DNA of 64,000 nucleotides from Prillingera fragicola (lineage: Eukaryota > Basidiomycota > Tremellomycetes > Trichosporonales > Trichosporonaceae). The notes beneath the pieces were generated by a model. The model ran no database searches. It saw only the letters and a program-made list of their open reading frames with translations, and was not told the origin of the DNA. Each line of letters opens with the position of its first letter. Within the stretch, counting starts at the first letter, position 1. Where the stretch lies: assembly GCA_002335605.1 (NCBI GenBank), contig BEDY01000001.1, positions 3,906,001-3,970,000 on the forward strand, read 5' to 3'. A program made the position numbers and the translations under genes. Below are positions 55,369 to 64,000 of the stretch, one piece after another.

Positions 55369-56325
55369 ATGGCCGTGCGAATCCCCGTCACCGCGCATCC
55401 AGAATATGCAGCCATTGGCACACACGCAGTCGAACACCGCGTAGGACCACGACCACGCCAGTGCTCTGGTTCAACCCGAGGTCCGAGCACCTGGCTGCTA
55501 CTTGGCTTGGTTGCAGCTCTTTGTATGGTGGCTACATTGGGACCAGCAAGGCAGTACATCTTGGCGTTGCTGCATGCGTCTATGGCCGTCAAGGCAGCCA
55601 TCGTCGTCGTGTCACTCGTGGTTGCTTTCATCTCGTCGTCTGGAGTAGTGTACCGTGAGTGTTATCCCAGCAGTCTGACACCGTGCCCCAGCATCCCCGC
55701 GCTGTCGAAACCTCTTTCATTGCCTATGCCATGCCTAACCACCATGCTACCGCTTGCGATGACTGGCACTTACCCAGGCTGCCAGCTGCCCACGGCCATG
55801 ACCCATCCACCTCCACTTTCCACGTCCACCCACCGGCATCCACTGACGCGACAGAATCCCTCACACCTCTACCAGGCCTCGGTCTGCAGCTCTGTACAGC
55901 ACGGGGTTTGCGTATTGGTGGCTTCACTATTCCTCTATCGGCAGCACGCACATTTCTCGCTTTGGACGATATCGACACGGTCGTCATCCACGAAGGGCTC
56001 CGGCGATGGAATATCAAGTTTTACCTCGCCGTCCTGTTGAGCTCTGGCAAGGTGGTCGTCGTGTTCGATGTGAGTGTGCGCAATGGGGAGTCATGTCTGG
56101 CGTGTAGGCATCGGGGAGGCCAGATGCGGCGCTGCCTTTCGATGCCTCGCCATCGGCGCCAGGGCTGAGCAGGCTCGCCAGTACAGCGCTGATGAGTAGG
56201 ACGTCAACCCCCACCACGCCGTTCTTGAAGAGGTTTACCACTCAACCCGCGAAGCGCTGTGGGACGAATACGACGACGACACGGACACTGGGAGCGATTC
56301 GGCAGCGGCTGGCACATTCTGCTAG
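55369..56325 (+). CDS. GPI15: GPI-GlcNAc transferase subunit PIG-H (GPI15)
   Basis: Exons 55369-55654, 55855-56069 and 56200-56325 give 208 residues. Two hydrophobic segments (WLLLGLVAALCMVATLG and AAIVVVSLVVAFISSSGVV) precede the PIG-H domain: VYQSLTPLPGLGLQLCTARG across the first splice, then FLALDDIDTVVIHEGLRRWN and IKFYLAVLLSSGKVVVVFD. The C-terminus reads VLEEVYHSTREALWDEYDDD. PIG-H is a subunit of the ER complex that starts GPI-anchor synthesis by moving GlcNAc to phosphatidylinositol. The 200-nt first intron contains several competing AG acceptors; the chosen one, ACAG at 55854, follows a CACTGAC branch point and is the only one in phase. Confidence 0.92.
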
Positions 56326-56476
56326 GTCTGTTTAACGCGACAACCACCATGGCTCGCACACTCCAACTTGAACCCAGCGCCACGAACTGCAGCAGCAGCA
56401 CACTGTAGCATAGACAACTAGAATGCATAGACGGACGCGCACAAGCAAACTCGCACCGCAGGACAAGCTCTCGAGC

Positions 56477-57161
56477 TCACAACTTGCACTTTACAAACTC
56501 ACGCCTAACAACGTCCCCAGCCCTCACTTTGGCCGTAACGAGTCCAATCTCGCAGTCCGACCCGCGCAGATCAACAATCCCCCATTCCTCGACCTCCTCC
56601 TCGTCCATTTCCCTCTTTTGCCTCGCCCCTCCCCACTCATAATCGCTAGGCGCCCAATCAATCGCGTCTTCCTCCTCAAAGCATCATCGCATCTCCTCCC
56701 CCTTCAGCCGACTCCATCTCGATCTCACCCACCTCGCCAAACGTATCTCTAGACTCGACAACCTGCGGCGCACTACCCCCGCCCTGGGCATCCTCGTCGC
56801 TGCCACGCGTAAACGGCTCGTCCTCGGATGAGATCGCCGCATAGTCGTAGTTTTGCGCGTCGCGTTCGCGCTCGCTCTCGCCCTCGCCCTGGTGCAGCTC
56901 GGTTTCGTCGGCCCTGGCGTGCACTCCTGTGGCTGTTGTGCGGGGTTGGGTGTTGGTGTAGGAGGTGTTTGCACCTCCCATCAGGGGATCGGCCTGCGGA
57001 GTGGATGAGGTTGTAGGTCGGCGCTGGGGCGTTGTCGAGGGTGGTAGAGATGTGGGCTGGGTTACGGTCTCGAAGGTGTGGGAGGAGTGTGAAGTTGGGG
57101 GCTGGGCTGCCAAGTGGCGGTTGTGCGACTTGTAGCCCAGCGCAGGAGCAGTTGCAGACAT
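56477..57161 (-). CDS. Acidic hypothetical protein
   Basis: Exon 1 (56733-57161) and exon 2 (56477-56674) give 208 residues. It starts MSATAPALGYKSHNRHLAAQ, then a Thr/Pro/Ser-rich stretch and a charged region (ETELHQGEGESERERDAQNY, SSEDEPFTRGSDEDAQ). The second exon reads EEDAIDWAPSDYEWGGARQK, then REMDEEEVEEWGIVDLRGSD. Without the 58-nt intron (GTGGGT...TTTGAG) the frame would stop at 56676 and lose the acidic segment; splicing restores a coherent acidic C-terminus. No domain is recognised. It converges with PIG-H, 151 bp apart. Confidence 0.62.
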
Positions 57162-57303
57162 GTCCTTGTTTGAGGAGACAACAACGCTGCTTGCCCAGCT
57201 TTATAACAATGTCACTAGCTGTGAGAATACGACCAGCCAACGCACGGCGAGTAGCGTCCCATTCCCCAACTCAATGGTGCGGTGCGAGCCCCACCTTCCT
57301 GGG

Positions 57304-57534
57304 TCAGCGATGTTTATTGTGTATGTTGCGGTCTGAACACACAGTGTGGGGCTCCGACCCACTTGCAAGATGACTGGGCCAACTGGGTTTCGAGCCTGAA
57401 CATGTTAGCAAGGCAAGCGGCATAAACGGATACACTCACTCGGCAGAAGGCGACAAATCATCTGTCTGATCAAAGACTTGGCTTGGGGCGACAATGCGGG
57501 GCCTGGCTTGTCGCTGTCACCTTCCTTTTCGTAC
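57304..57534 (-). CDS. 3' exons of an unplaced spliced gene
   Basis: Two exons with strong signals. 57440-57534 is preceded by a GCTGAC branch and a TAG acceptor, and encodes YEKEGDSDKPGPALSPQAKS followed by LIRQMICRLLP. It joins through GTGAGT...GCTAAC...TTCAG to 57304-57395, ending SGSEPHTVCSDRNIHNKHR-stop. Upstream exons between 57535 and about 58080 could not be fixed; a CT-rich leader near 58080-58095 may mark its promoter. The partner could also be the kinase-like gene to the right, but that would need an intron near 1 kb, far longer than any other here. Function unknown. Confidence 0.4.
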
Positions 57535-58514
57535 CTAGACGAGTCAGCGTGTAGCACAAAACAATCATGGCAAACAGCCTGCGTTTTGGTCAACGCACGC
57601 AGAGTGACAGCCTGCGGTCTAGTCAGGTCAAGGATCAGGTGGGCACGAAGGAGGGGGTGGCAGTCATATGCATTGGCTTCAAAGAAGTTTACACGGCTAG
57701 AAATGTGAGGACGGAATGGGATTTGAGCAGAGGCGAGGAGTGAGACTGAAAATGAGAGGTTGGAAACGCGTGCTTGCCATGTGCATCGAATAACCAGTGA
57801 TGCGCAACTGCAGACCGCGTCGAATGACGTTGGCGCTGCTAGACGAAGAGTATACAACGAGGACGATACACCATCAGACTGATGTCGGTGCTTGTCGACC
57901 CCAGGGTGACTCCGGCGGGAAGTTGTGCGCAGCAGAATGTAGATGGTTAAACGGACGAGCGATACGTCGCATGACGGGCTGGGATGGCGGCGCGGAGCCA
58001 ACGATCCGAATGGTGGGCTGGGGTGGCAAAGAAAAGAACGAAGCTGGGATGGCGGAGACAACTGAATAAGGCTGGCCACAGAGAGAGAGAGAGACAAATA
58101 CCATAGTGAGCAAACGACGCGGTATAGGGGGGGAGTCGAGTTTTGGGGGATGGGTGAAGGTCGTCGATGGCCGGCCATCGCACGAACGCCGTGGACATTT
58201 CAGCGAGTCGAACAGCAGCTCATGTCCGGCGAGGGGCGGGGCTCCGGAGCCGGCCAAGACGATAACGGACAACGCGGTGATAGCAATGGCCGTAGGTGAC
58301 GGTGATGGCAGTGCCCATCGAGGTGAGGATGATGGCAATGGCCGTTGAGGTGAAGAGAAACGCACGGTAGGGATGGATGTGAGGAAAGGGTCGTGTTGGT
58401 GGTCAGCCACAGTCGAAGGCCGAAAGCCCGCGGACTGGAGCCAGGATCAGGGAACGGACAACATCACGAGCGTCGAGGCGGCAGGAGCGGTGGTCCAGAT
58501 GGGGCGTCTGGCAC
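57535..58514. other. Stretch with open frames but no settled model
   Basis: Minus-strand frames of 257 and 178 codons overlap each other and neither fits known domains. The stretch likely holds the 5' exons of the gene ending at 57304. A GA run lies at 58080-58093. Confidence 0.4.
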
Positions 58515-61034
58515 TCAAACGACATACTTGGACAGGTAGTCAGTCTCGGCAGCCAATGTTGTACTGAAGCCTGGCTCATTCCTGCCCTTCGCACGCGAGA
58601 ACGTTGTAATGACCAGGTCGTCGGGGTGGTGTCCAAGCGGCGCGTCATAATCGTCGGTTCTAGGATTGCGAGTGGCCAGGTTCGAAAAATCCACAGTGTG
58701 GTGCCAGTCCAGAAAGTTATGAACAACGCCAGCGGCATGGAGAGCCGAGTAGGCGCGATTAATCTGCCCGCTAAAATGTCAGCGCCCATCAAATTAGACC
58801 TGCACTCACGCGTAGGCGGTCATGGCACTCCGCGGCGAATCCGCACCTGGGACTTCGTCGAGGGGCCGACCGACATCTTCGAGAATCATGATGAACGTTT
58901 CGTACACGCTTTCGGACAAGGTGTACTGGCCCAGCCATAGGCCGTAGAAACGAGGAACCGTCACGCCTTGCAGTGGTCCCAAGTAGTCGCGGAAAATTGC
59001 GGCCTCTTGCTCGACTCGGTGGCGCACGCGATGAGGGTGCTCGGCGGCCCAGGGGTTGCAGGCCTTCACAATGACATTCACCGGTTGGCTCGCGTGGGGC
59101 AGGGTGGCCGTCGCAGTGTAGATGTCGTAAAGGTCATCCGATTCGAGCGCCTCGTTAATGTCGACCGCCAACGTAGCAATGGACGACTCGGAGACCGTTG
59201 AGCGTGGAGAATTAGACCGCCTTGCTTCTGGGCCTGGCTTGCTACTGTCATCCAGAGGAAGGCTGTCAAGGGACAGGGTGGGTGACAGTTGGGCATCATG
59301 CAAGTCGAGGTGGTGGTGAGGGACGGCACTCGACGTTTCCATCGACGGCCTATTGGCCATTGGTGGTGTCACGAGAAGAGTCTCGGGTTGGCTTGGCCCG
59401 CCATACGTGCTCGCATGCGACCCTCCTTTGCTGTCTGGACTACTCTGCACGCTGTGGCCGGCGCCAGACGAGTCGGAGGAGGGCGCGGCCGGGGGCAATG
59501 AAAAGGTTGGGGGGACAAGGTTGGAGAAGAGAGAGTCACGAGCGACAGCCTCTACCAAGGCGGCGCGTGGTCCTTCGAGGCCACAAGGTATGCTCAGGAC
59601 TAGTTGCATGGGTGGATGCGTGCCGAACTGGTCGGGGGATGGCATGGTGGGCGGTGCAAGGTGTATGTTGGGAAGAGTCGACTTTGTCAACGGGACCAGA
59701 TTTGTTCCCGTCGCCACCGTGCCGTCCAGTGGCACGGCTGCCTGATCCAGGAGTTGGCGTCGTCCTGCTGGTGGTGATCGTGGTGACCTTGCCTTTGGGC
59801 AGAAATGCCTCAGGGTCGCCAGGCGGACAGGCTGTGGCGGCAATGAAGATAGTCAATGGTGTGACGCGGCGCTCCTCCCCATCCTGGAGCTTGACAACGA
59901 TGCCTTCGCGCGGAATCACCTCGGAAAACACGATTTTGGTCTTGGACTTGATACGAAAGATCATCAGACCCTCGGAGTGGCCGTAGAGAATGTGACCAGC
60001 TCGCGTGGTCTGGAACTCCAAGACGATCTACTGGTTAGTGGTTGCCCAAAGTCAGAACCGACCTGCGACAAGGCCGCTGTAGCTGCCGCACTGAGGTGAA
60101 GAGGAGGAGGAACGGGTCAAGCTTCTGTCGTGCTCGGTGTGCTGCTCTGTGGAGCAGTTGTCGCCTTTTCGTCCATGGGCAGATGTCCAACATTGGCTGT
60201 TGAAATGGCTTCGCTGTCCAGCTCAGCGAGCACGTGCGGGGTTGGCGCCAAAGGGGCAGAGGGCATCACCGCAATGTCCCTGCTCGGCATGGGGTCGGCG
60301 GGAACCACCTGCGGGCGACCATCCACGTCGAATCCCAGCTCCATTCGGCGGTGCATAGCAAAGCAAGGTACTTGCGATGTACCGAAAGCCTTGAGCTCGA
60401 GTACAGCTGAGGTCGTGATTCCATCCTCGGCCTCGGAAACGAGCAGATAATCGGTGGCGCCTTTCGCCCCTGAAGACCCAAGGAACCATCCGCGGCTGGC
60501 GGCCAACTCTGGTGCGCGTCCTGGTTGAAAGTTTGACTCGTCGCATAGAGCCATGTTGGCCACGGAGAGGTGACGCTCGGACATGAAGGCCCCCATGTCG
60601 AACTCGAGGTGATGGACGACCCGTTTTGCGGTCGCGGACTCTGTGCCCTGGAGGCTCAACTCGTACTGCTCAGCTGTCGCGGCATCTATCCTGCCTTCAG
60701 CGAGTATGCCGCCTAAGGCATCGCAGACGTCAGGAATGAGCGACTCGTCAAGCTCGAAGGTGATAACGTTGTCGAGTCCCTCGACGGCACCCCCACTATT
60801 CAGTTCTCGACACAGTCGACGGACGACTGTGCTTGCCTGTGGGTCGGCCTTAGATGGCTTGCCTGTATGGGCTTGTTTCTTGGCAACGTGTTTTGCAGAG
60901 CCATTTCGGTGAGCTTCCTTGAGACCCGTGCGGGAAACCCCAGGAAAGTTGGAGATGGTGGAAGGCAGCTCGAATCGCCTGAGCGGCGGAAAGATTGTGC
61001 CGTAAACAAGCGACTCTCGACTGCGGGGGAGCAT
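58515..61034 (-). CDS. Fungal kinase-like protein with an N-terminal nuclease-fold-like region
   Basis: From the ATG at 61034, MLPRSRESLVYGTIFPPLRR opens about 300 residues, including VSEAEDGITTSAVLELKAFG, like the restriction-endonuclease-like region that precedes many fungal FunK1-type kinases. After one join I could not resolve (near 60100-60250), later exons are 60063 and left, 59788-60027, 58810-59741 and 58515-58770. They carry HLSAAATAALSQ-IVLEFQTTRAGHILYG, a long Ser/Pro linker, and a kinase N-lobe (DLYDIYTATATLPHASQPV, NVIVKACNPWAAEHPHRVRH, ETFIMILEDVGRPLDEVP). The catalytic-loop region AGQINRAYSALHAAGVVHNF follows. VVHNFLDWHHTVDFSN has His but not the usual D-x-x-x-x-N pattern, so catalysis is doubtful. 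The unspliced frame has a TGA at 60117-60119 that the missing intron must remove. Confidence 0.6.
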
Positions 61035-61954
61035 CGTGCAGGAGGAGACCGTGCGAGCGCGAGCGTCGTGTGTTTGCTATGCGGACAGGTTGAGAAGAGT
61101 GCCAGAAATGGGTGCGGAGTGAATGTTGTTGTGACTTCAAGGGACCAGCTTTGGACGCGACTAGTCCAACAAACCGACCTCACACGGAGATTGATGCCGT
61201 GTCCGTCTTGTCAACATTGGCACTTGTTCACGACGACGTCTTGTATCTCACGCACTCTTCTTCTCTGCATGCCACACCCTGTGTTGATGCGTTTGCTTGC
61301 ATGTACCCACACGTTGCCCTCAGTCCTCAGCCCTCAGCGCACGAGACAGAATCCAGTCTTAGCAGCCAGCAACCCGTCCGTCTCCATCTCGTCGCGTCGC
61401 TAGGCTGGCCGCGCTTGTGCCGCTCTTCCATCACGTCTAGCTCGTTGTTACGCTGGGCGACATTGCCACTCATGAAGAAGACGAGCCGGACGTGACAGCC
61501 GTCAGGGCAAGAACCATGCTTCATGAGACCAGGTAGTGGCGCCCGAACGTGGCGCGTGGAAGACGGAACCTGGACATCAGACGGTCATCCACATGCCTGG
61601 ACTCCCTGGCTCACAAAGCACCAGCATTGCCAAACATGTTGCCAAGGGCAAGAACCGTTGCACGCTTTGTCGCCGGTCGAGGCAGACGCCACCCACGCAT
61701 ACGCGACAGTGCATGTGGCGCTGGTGTGCCAGCGCTCAGGGTTACCGTGGGACAACTCCCCAAGGATCCACCAGCGAGGATGACGACAGCGAAGTACTTT
61801 ACGCCGGGCTAGTGTCCTTGGCAGGATCTGAGACCGACCGCATTCATGGCAAGGGTCACGCGCTTAGACGCAGATAGGGGGGATGGATCGCGGTGTCGTA
61901 CTTATGATCAAGGCCTTGAAGATGAGGGAGGACATGATGGCATCCTCACCAAAC
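61035..61954. other. Spacer
   Basis: Promoter side of the kinase-like gene plus about 0.6 kb with several overlapping short frames on the + strand (61523-61880). One contains CTLCRRSRQTPPTHTRQC, but no gene model is supported. Confidence 0.45.
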
Positions 61955-62737
61955 TCAGGTCGAACCAGTTGAAGCCGATATGCAGCACTGAAAGCGGCCA
62001 ATGATGCCACTGCGGTAGACCTTCATTGCCAGAATAAAGCCTCCCGTGACGACAACGTTCTTGTTGTCGGAGACACTAATATCATCCTCAAAATGCAGGT
62101 GGCAGACACGCAACTCGGCGCGGAGTGACGTGGTGCTGCGCGGGGAGTCTGGCAGAATAAAGCTGGGGCACCTTGGCGCCACAACATACGGCGACTCACT
62201 AAAGCGCAATCGCAATGGCCACAGTAAAGCTGCCGTCGATAATGTACAGCGACGTGTATCCGCGAATGCCCACATGGTAGGTAGTCCAGGCCATTGATCA
62301 TTCCAACGCTGTCGAGACCCGTGACGCCGTTCGAGATTTACATGGTGGGGATGAAAATGATGCAGCACTTCCCGAGCTCGCAGCGAGTGGGCCAGCAGGC
62401 AAGGTACGGCAAGGTACTACGAGTCTCCAGGGAAGAAGGGGGCCTGTCATTTCAGCAGTCATCGCACTCAATGACGAACTTTCGACGGCGCCGAGGATGA
62501 AACACACGGCAAGCAACTCACTGGTGCAGATTGATAGTTTATAAAAGTCATGACCACCGCCGGCAGAGCGACATAGCAATCAAGGTGCCGTTCCTTTCCC
62601 TGGCGAGCCTCCTCGTCCCAGTGCAGCACCACCTCGTAGGCAGCCACCATCTCAGGCTCTCTTCCACATTGCTCAATGTCGACTTGGGGAGCCAGGGGCT
62701 TCTTTGCAGTCCTCGCAGAGAACCTCGGCTTCGACAT
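61955..62737 (-). pseudogene. Decayed MFS transporter (allantoate/anion permease type)
   Basis: The first exon (62522-62737) is still open: MSKPRFSARTAKKPLAPQVD, then EARQGKERHLDCYVALPAVV and MTFINYQSAP, the pattern of the leading helix in DAL5-type permeases (charged pre-helix, LD, then INY in place of the usual NYLDR). Downstream, recognisable pieces lie in different frames: GYTSLYIIDGSFTVAIAIAL near 62190-62260, FILPDSPRSTTSLRAELRVC near 62100-62160 (compare LPD-x-P before the central loop), then HFEDDISVSDNKNVVVTGGF. Stops and shifts separate them, and no helices 7-12 are seen before 61955. It is a relic of a transporter gene of about 500 residues. Confidence 0.55.
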
Positions 62738-63665
62738 GTTGCTTGGTCCGTGGCTGTTGAGTTGAGTGAGTGGAGGAGGGGACATCCAGCGAATTTGAGA
62801 CAAAGTCCTCACTGGACCCGCAAACCCATTCCGCCAACAAATGTGCACTGGCACCGCTCGAAGCCTTCTATCCGGCAGAGCGCTGACAGGGAAACTTTGG
62901 CGGCATGCGGTCGGTATCGTAGGGCGAGATGAGAGGATATGCCAGAGCGGAGGCAAGTACAATCTGGATCCTACAGATAAGACAAAGAAGAGAGACGACA
63001 TTCGATACGGGGTACGGATCTTTGCAGTGGCATGGAGAGAGGGGATCCGCCGTCCCAAACTCGATGAACCTGGCCCGAGTTTGCTGTCAGTAGTGGCGCT
63101 ACGTCAACAGCACCCGGCCGCACACGGTCCACAAACTACTCCGCCTTTCATCTGCCAAAAACATGATCTTAAAGCAGGTACATTATCATCATTTAATTAT
63201 AGTTTTCATCAAGGATCAGAAGGGGGCTGGTGTATTCAAGGGCGACTACGCGGCGAGCCTGCCTAAGTCGCCGCTGGATGGCAGCCGAGCTATATCATTG
63301 ACACTGCTTTGATGCATTCTTTGGCAGGATTGCCAGCGCAGAAGGTGTCTAGATCGCAACAAGCAAAAAGAAGATGCCATTCTTAAAAACCTTGTAAACT
63401 GCAAGAAAGTGATAAAATCGTTAATGATTTCTGTTCTTTTACCAGCGCTAAGCCGAGGTACTGGCCGACTAGAACCGGTGAGCAGTGGGCCTGCCGCTTC
63501 TGCTGGCACAAATATTGGCGGTACTTTCTTAATATTATTTCTAGGACGGGGAAGGGCGAGCACGGGCTCGGAGATAGCTGCCCAGGCTAGAGCCCCTTTG
63601 TTGCAGTTCAGCCGGATGAGTGACTCTGAATGCACAAGAAATACATACAGTACATCACGCGGTTG
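62738..63665. other. Spacer with an AT-richer island
   Basis: From about 63160 to 63660 the base composition drops to near 50 percent GC or lower, with TTTAATTATAG and AATATTATTTCTAG words, unlike the rest of the window. A 129-codon minus-strand frame (63246-63635) spans it but has no domain. No terminal repeats were found. Confidence 0.5.
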
Positions 63666-64000
63666 TTACAGCTCACCCAGCAGCGGCCCCCCCGCGACCG
63701 CCTCGAGGTCCTTGTGCAGCTTCTCACGCTTACGCTGAACCTTTTCGTCGCGACTGACGTGGCGCGTCTTTGGCCTAGCAGCAATCGCGCGGCTGTTGCG
63801 CTGCGGGACGTCGTCGTACTCAATGTCTTCGTCCTCGGACTCTGACTCGGGCTGGGCCTCAAACATCCTGCGCACGTCAGCTGATGGTCGTGTCCCGCCG
63901 ACTTACATCTCCTCCATGAACTGGCCAGCGGCCTTTTCGGAAAACTCGGTGTCGGCGCGTGCTCCCCAGCGCCATTCGATGATTTCTTCTCCAGGGCGAG
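63666..64000 (-). CDS. NSE3: C-terminal part of an NSE3/MAGE-domain protein
   Basis: Runs off the right edge. Exon 63907-64000 reads GEEIIEWRWGARADTEFSEK then AAGQFMEEM, matching the end of the MAGE homology domain (WxWGPRA...E). A 39-nt intron (63868-63906, GTAAGT...CGCAG) leads to exon 63666-63867, an acidic then basic tail (ESESEDEDIEYDDVPQRNSR, KTRHVSRDEKVQRKREKLHK) ending GGPLLGEL. Nse3 is the MAGE subunit of the SMC5/6 complex, working with Nse1 and Nse4 in DNA repair. Only about 98 residues are visible, so the assignment rests on the MAGE end motif. Confidence 0.7.

Noticed and set aside
57405..58178. 257-codon minus frame taken as one exon
   Set aside because: Splice signals inside it (TAG acceptor at 57535-57536, GTGAGT donor at 57435-57439) show that only its last part is exon; the rest is not coherent protein.

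Overview
The window is nuclear DNA of a GC-rich, intron-rich yeast-like basidiomycete, most likely a tremellomycete of the Trichosporonales type. That placement is inference. It rests on many short introns (mostly 35-100 nt) with GTGAGT/GTAAGT donors and CTAAC or CTGAC branch points, on CT-rich leaders, and on the mix of housekeeping genes with lineage-specific small genes. There is no CRISPR, prophage or bacterial operon structure. Gene models below were assembled by hand from splice signals and reading-frame continuity.

Layout. 1-7.3 kb: a partial unknown gene, an intron-bearing tRNA-Pro(UGG), the class II fructose-bisphosphate aldolase gene, and two related BTB-like genes, one frameshifted. 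7.3-16.8 kb is gene-poor: a small secreted His-rich protein, a three-copy family of short Trp-rich proteins (one copy decayed), a ~137-bp tandem repeat, and long stretches with no gene I can support. 16.8-26 kb: an acetate-transporter-family (GPR1/FUN34/YaaH) gene, a ten-exon Zn2Cys6 transcription factor, a histidine acid phosphatase and a small protein with two CxCxxC clusters. 26-36 kb is accessory: a C-terminal piece of a sugar transporter, small unknown genes and a second acetate-transporter paralogue. 36-43 kb: a phosphoribosyltransferase, a secreted type-B carboxylesterase and unknown genes. 43.8-57 kb is a dense housekeeping block: ALG9 mannosyltransferase, EMI1-like, HAP5/NF-YC, HSE1 (ESCRT-0), a Q-rich cysteine-cluster protein, PIG-H/GPI15 and an acidic unknown. 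57-64 kb: a fungal kinase-like gene, a decayed MFS transporter and the 3' end of an NSE3/MAGE gene.

Functional themes are glycan and GPI-anchor assembly (ALG9, PIG-H), endosomal sorting (HSE1), central carbon metabolism and acetate uptake (aldolase, two ATO-type genes), and phosphate or ester scavenging (phosphatase, esterase). The most striking structural observation is a set of micro-exons. The aldolase N-terminus is built from exons of 27, 33, 27, 12 and 6 nt, and the phosphatase uses an 8-nt exon to supply the W-C of its conserved YNWC-MPHVR block. Standard gene finders would be expected to miss these. The best candidate for something undescribed is the tandem family of short Trp-rich proteins at 10.5-13.8 kb with its associated repeat array.
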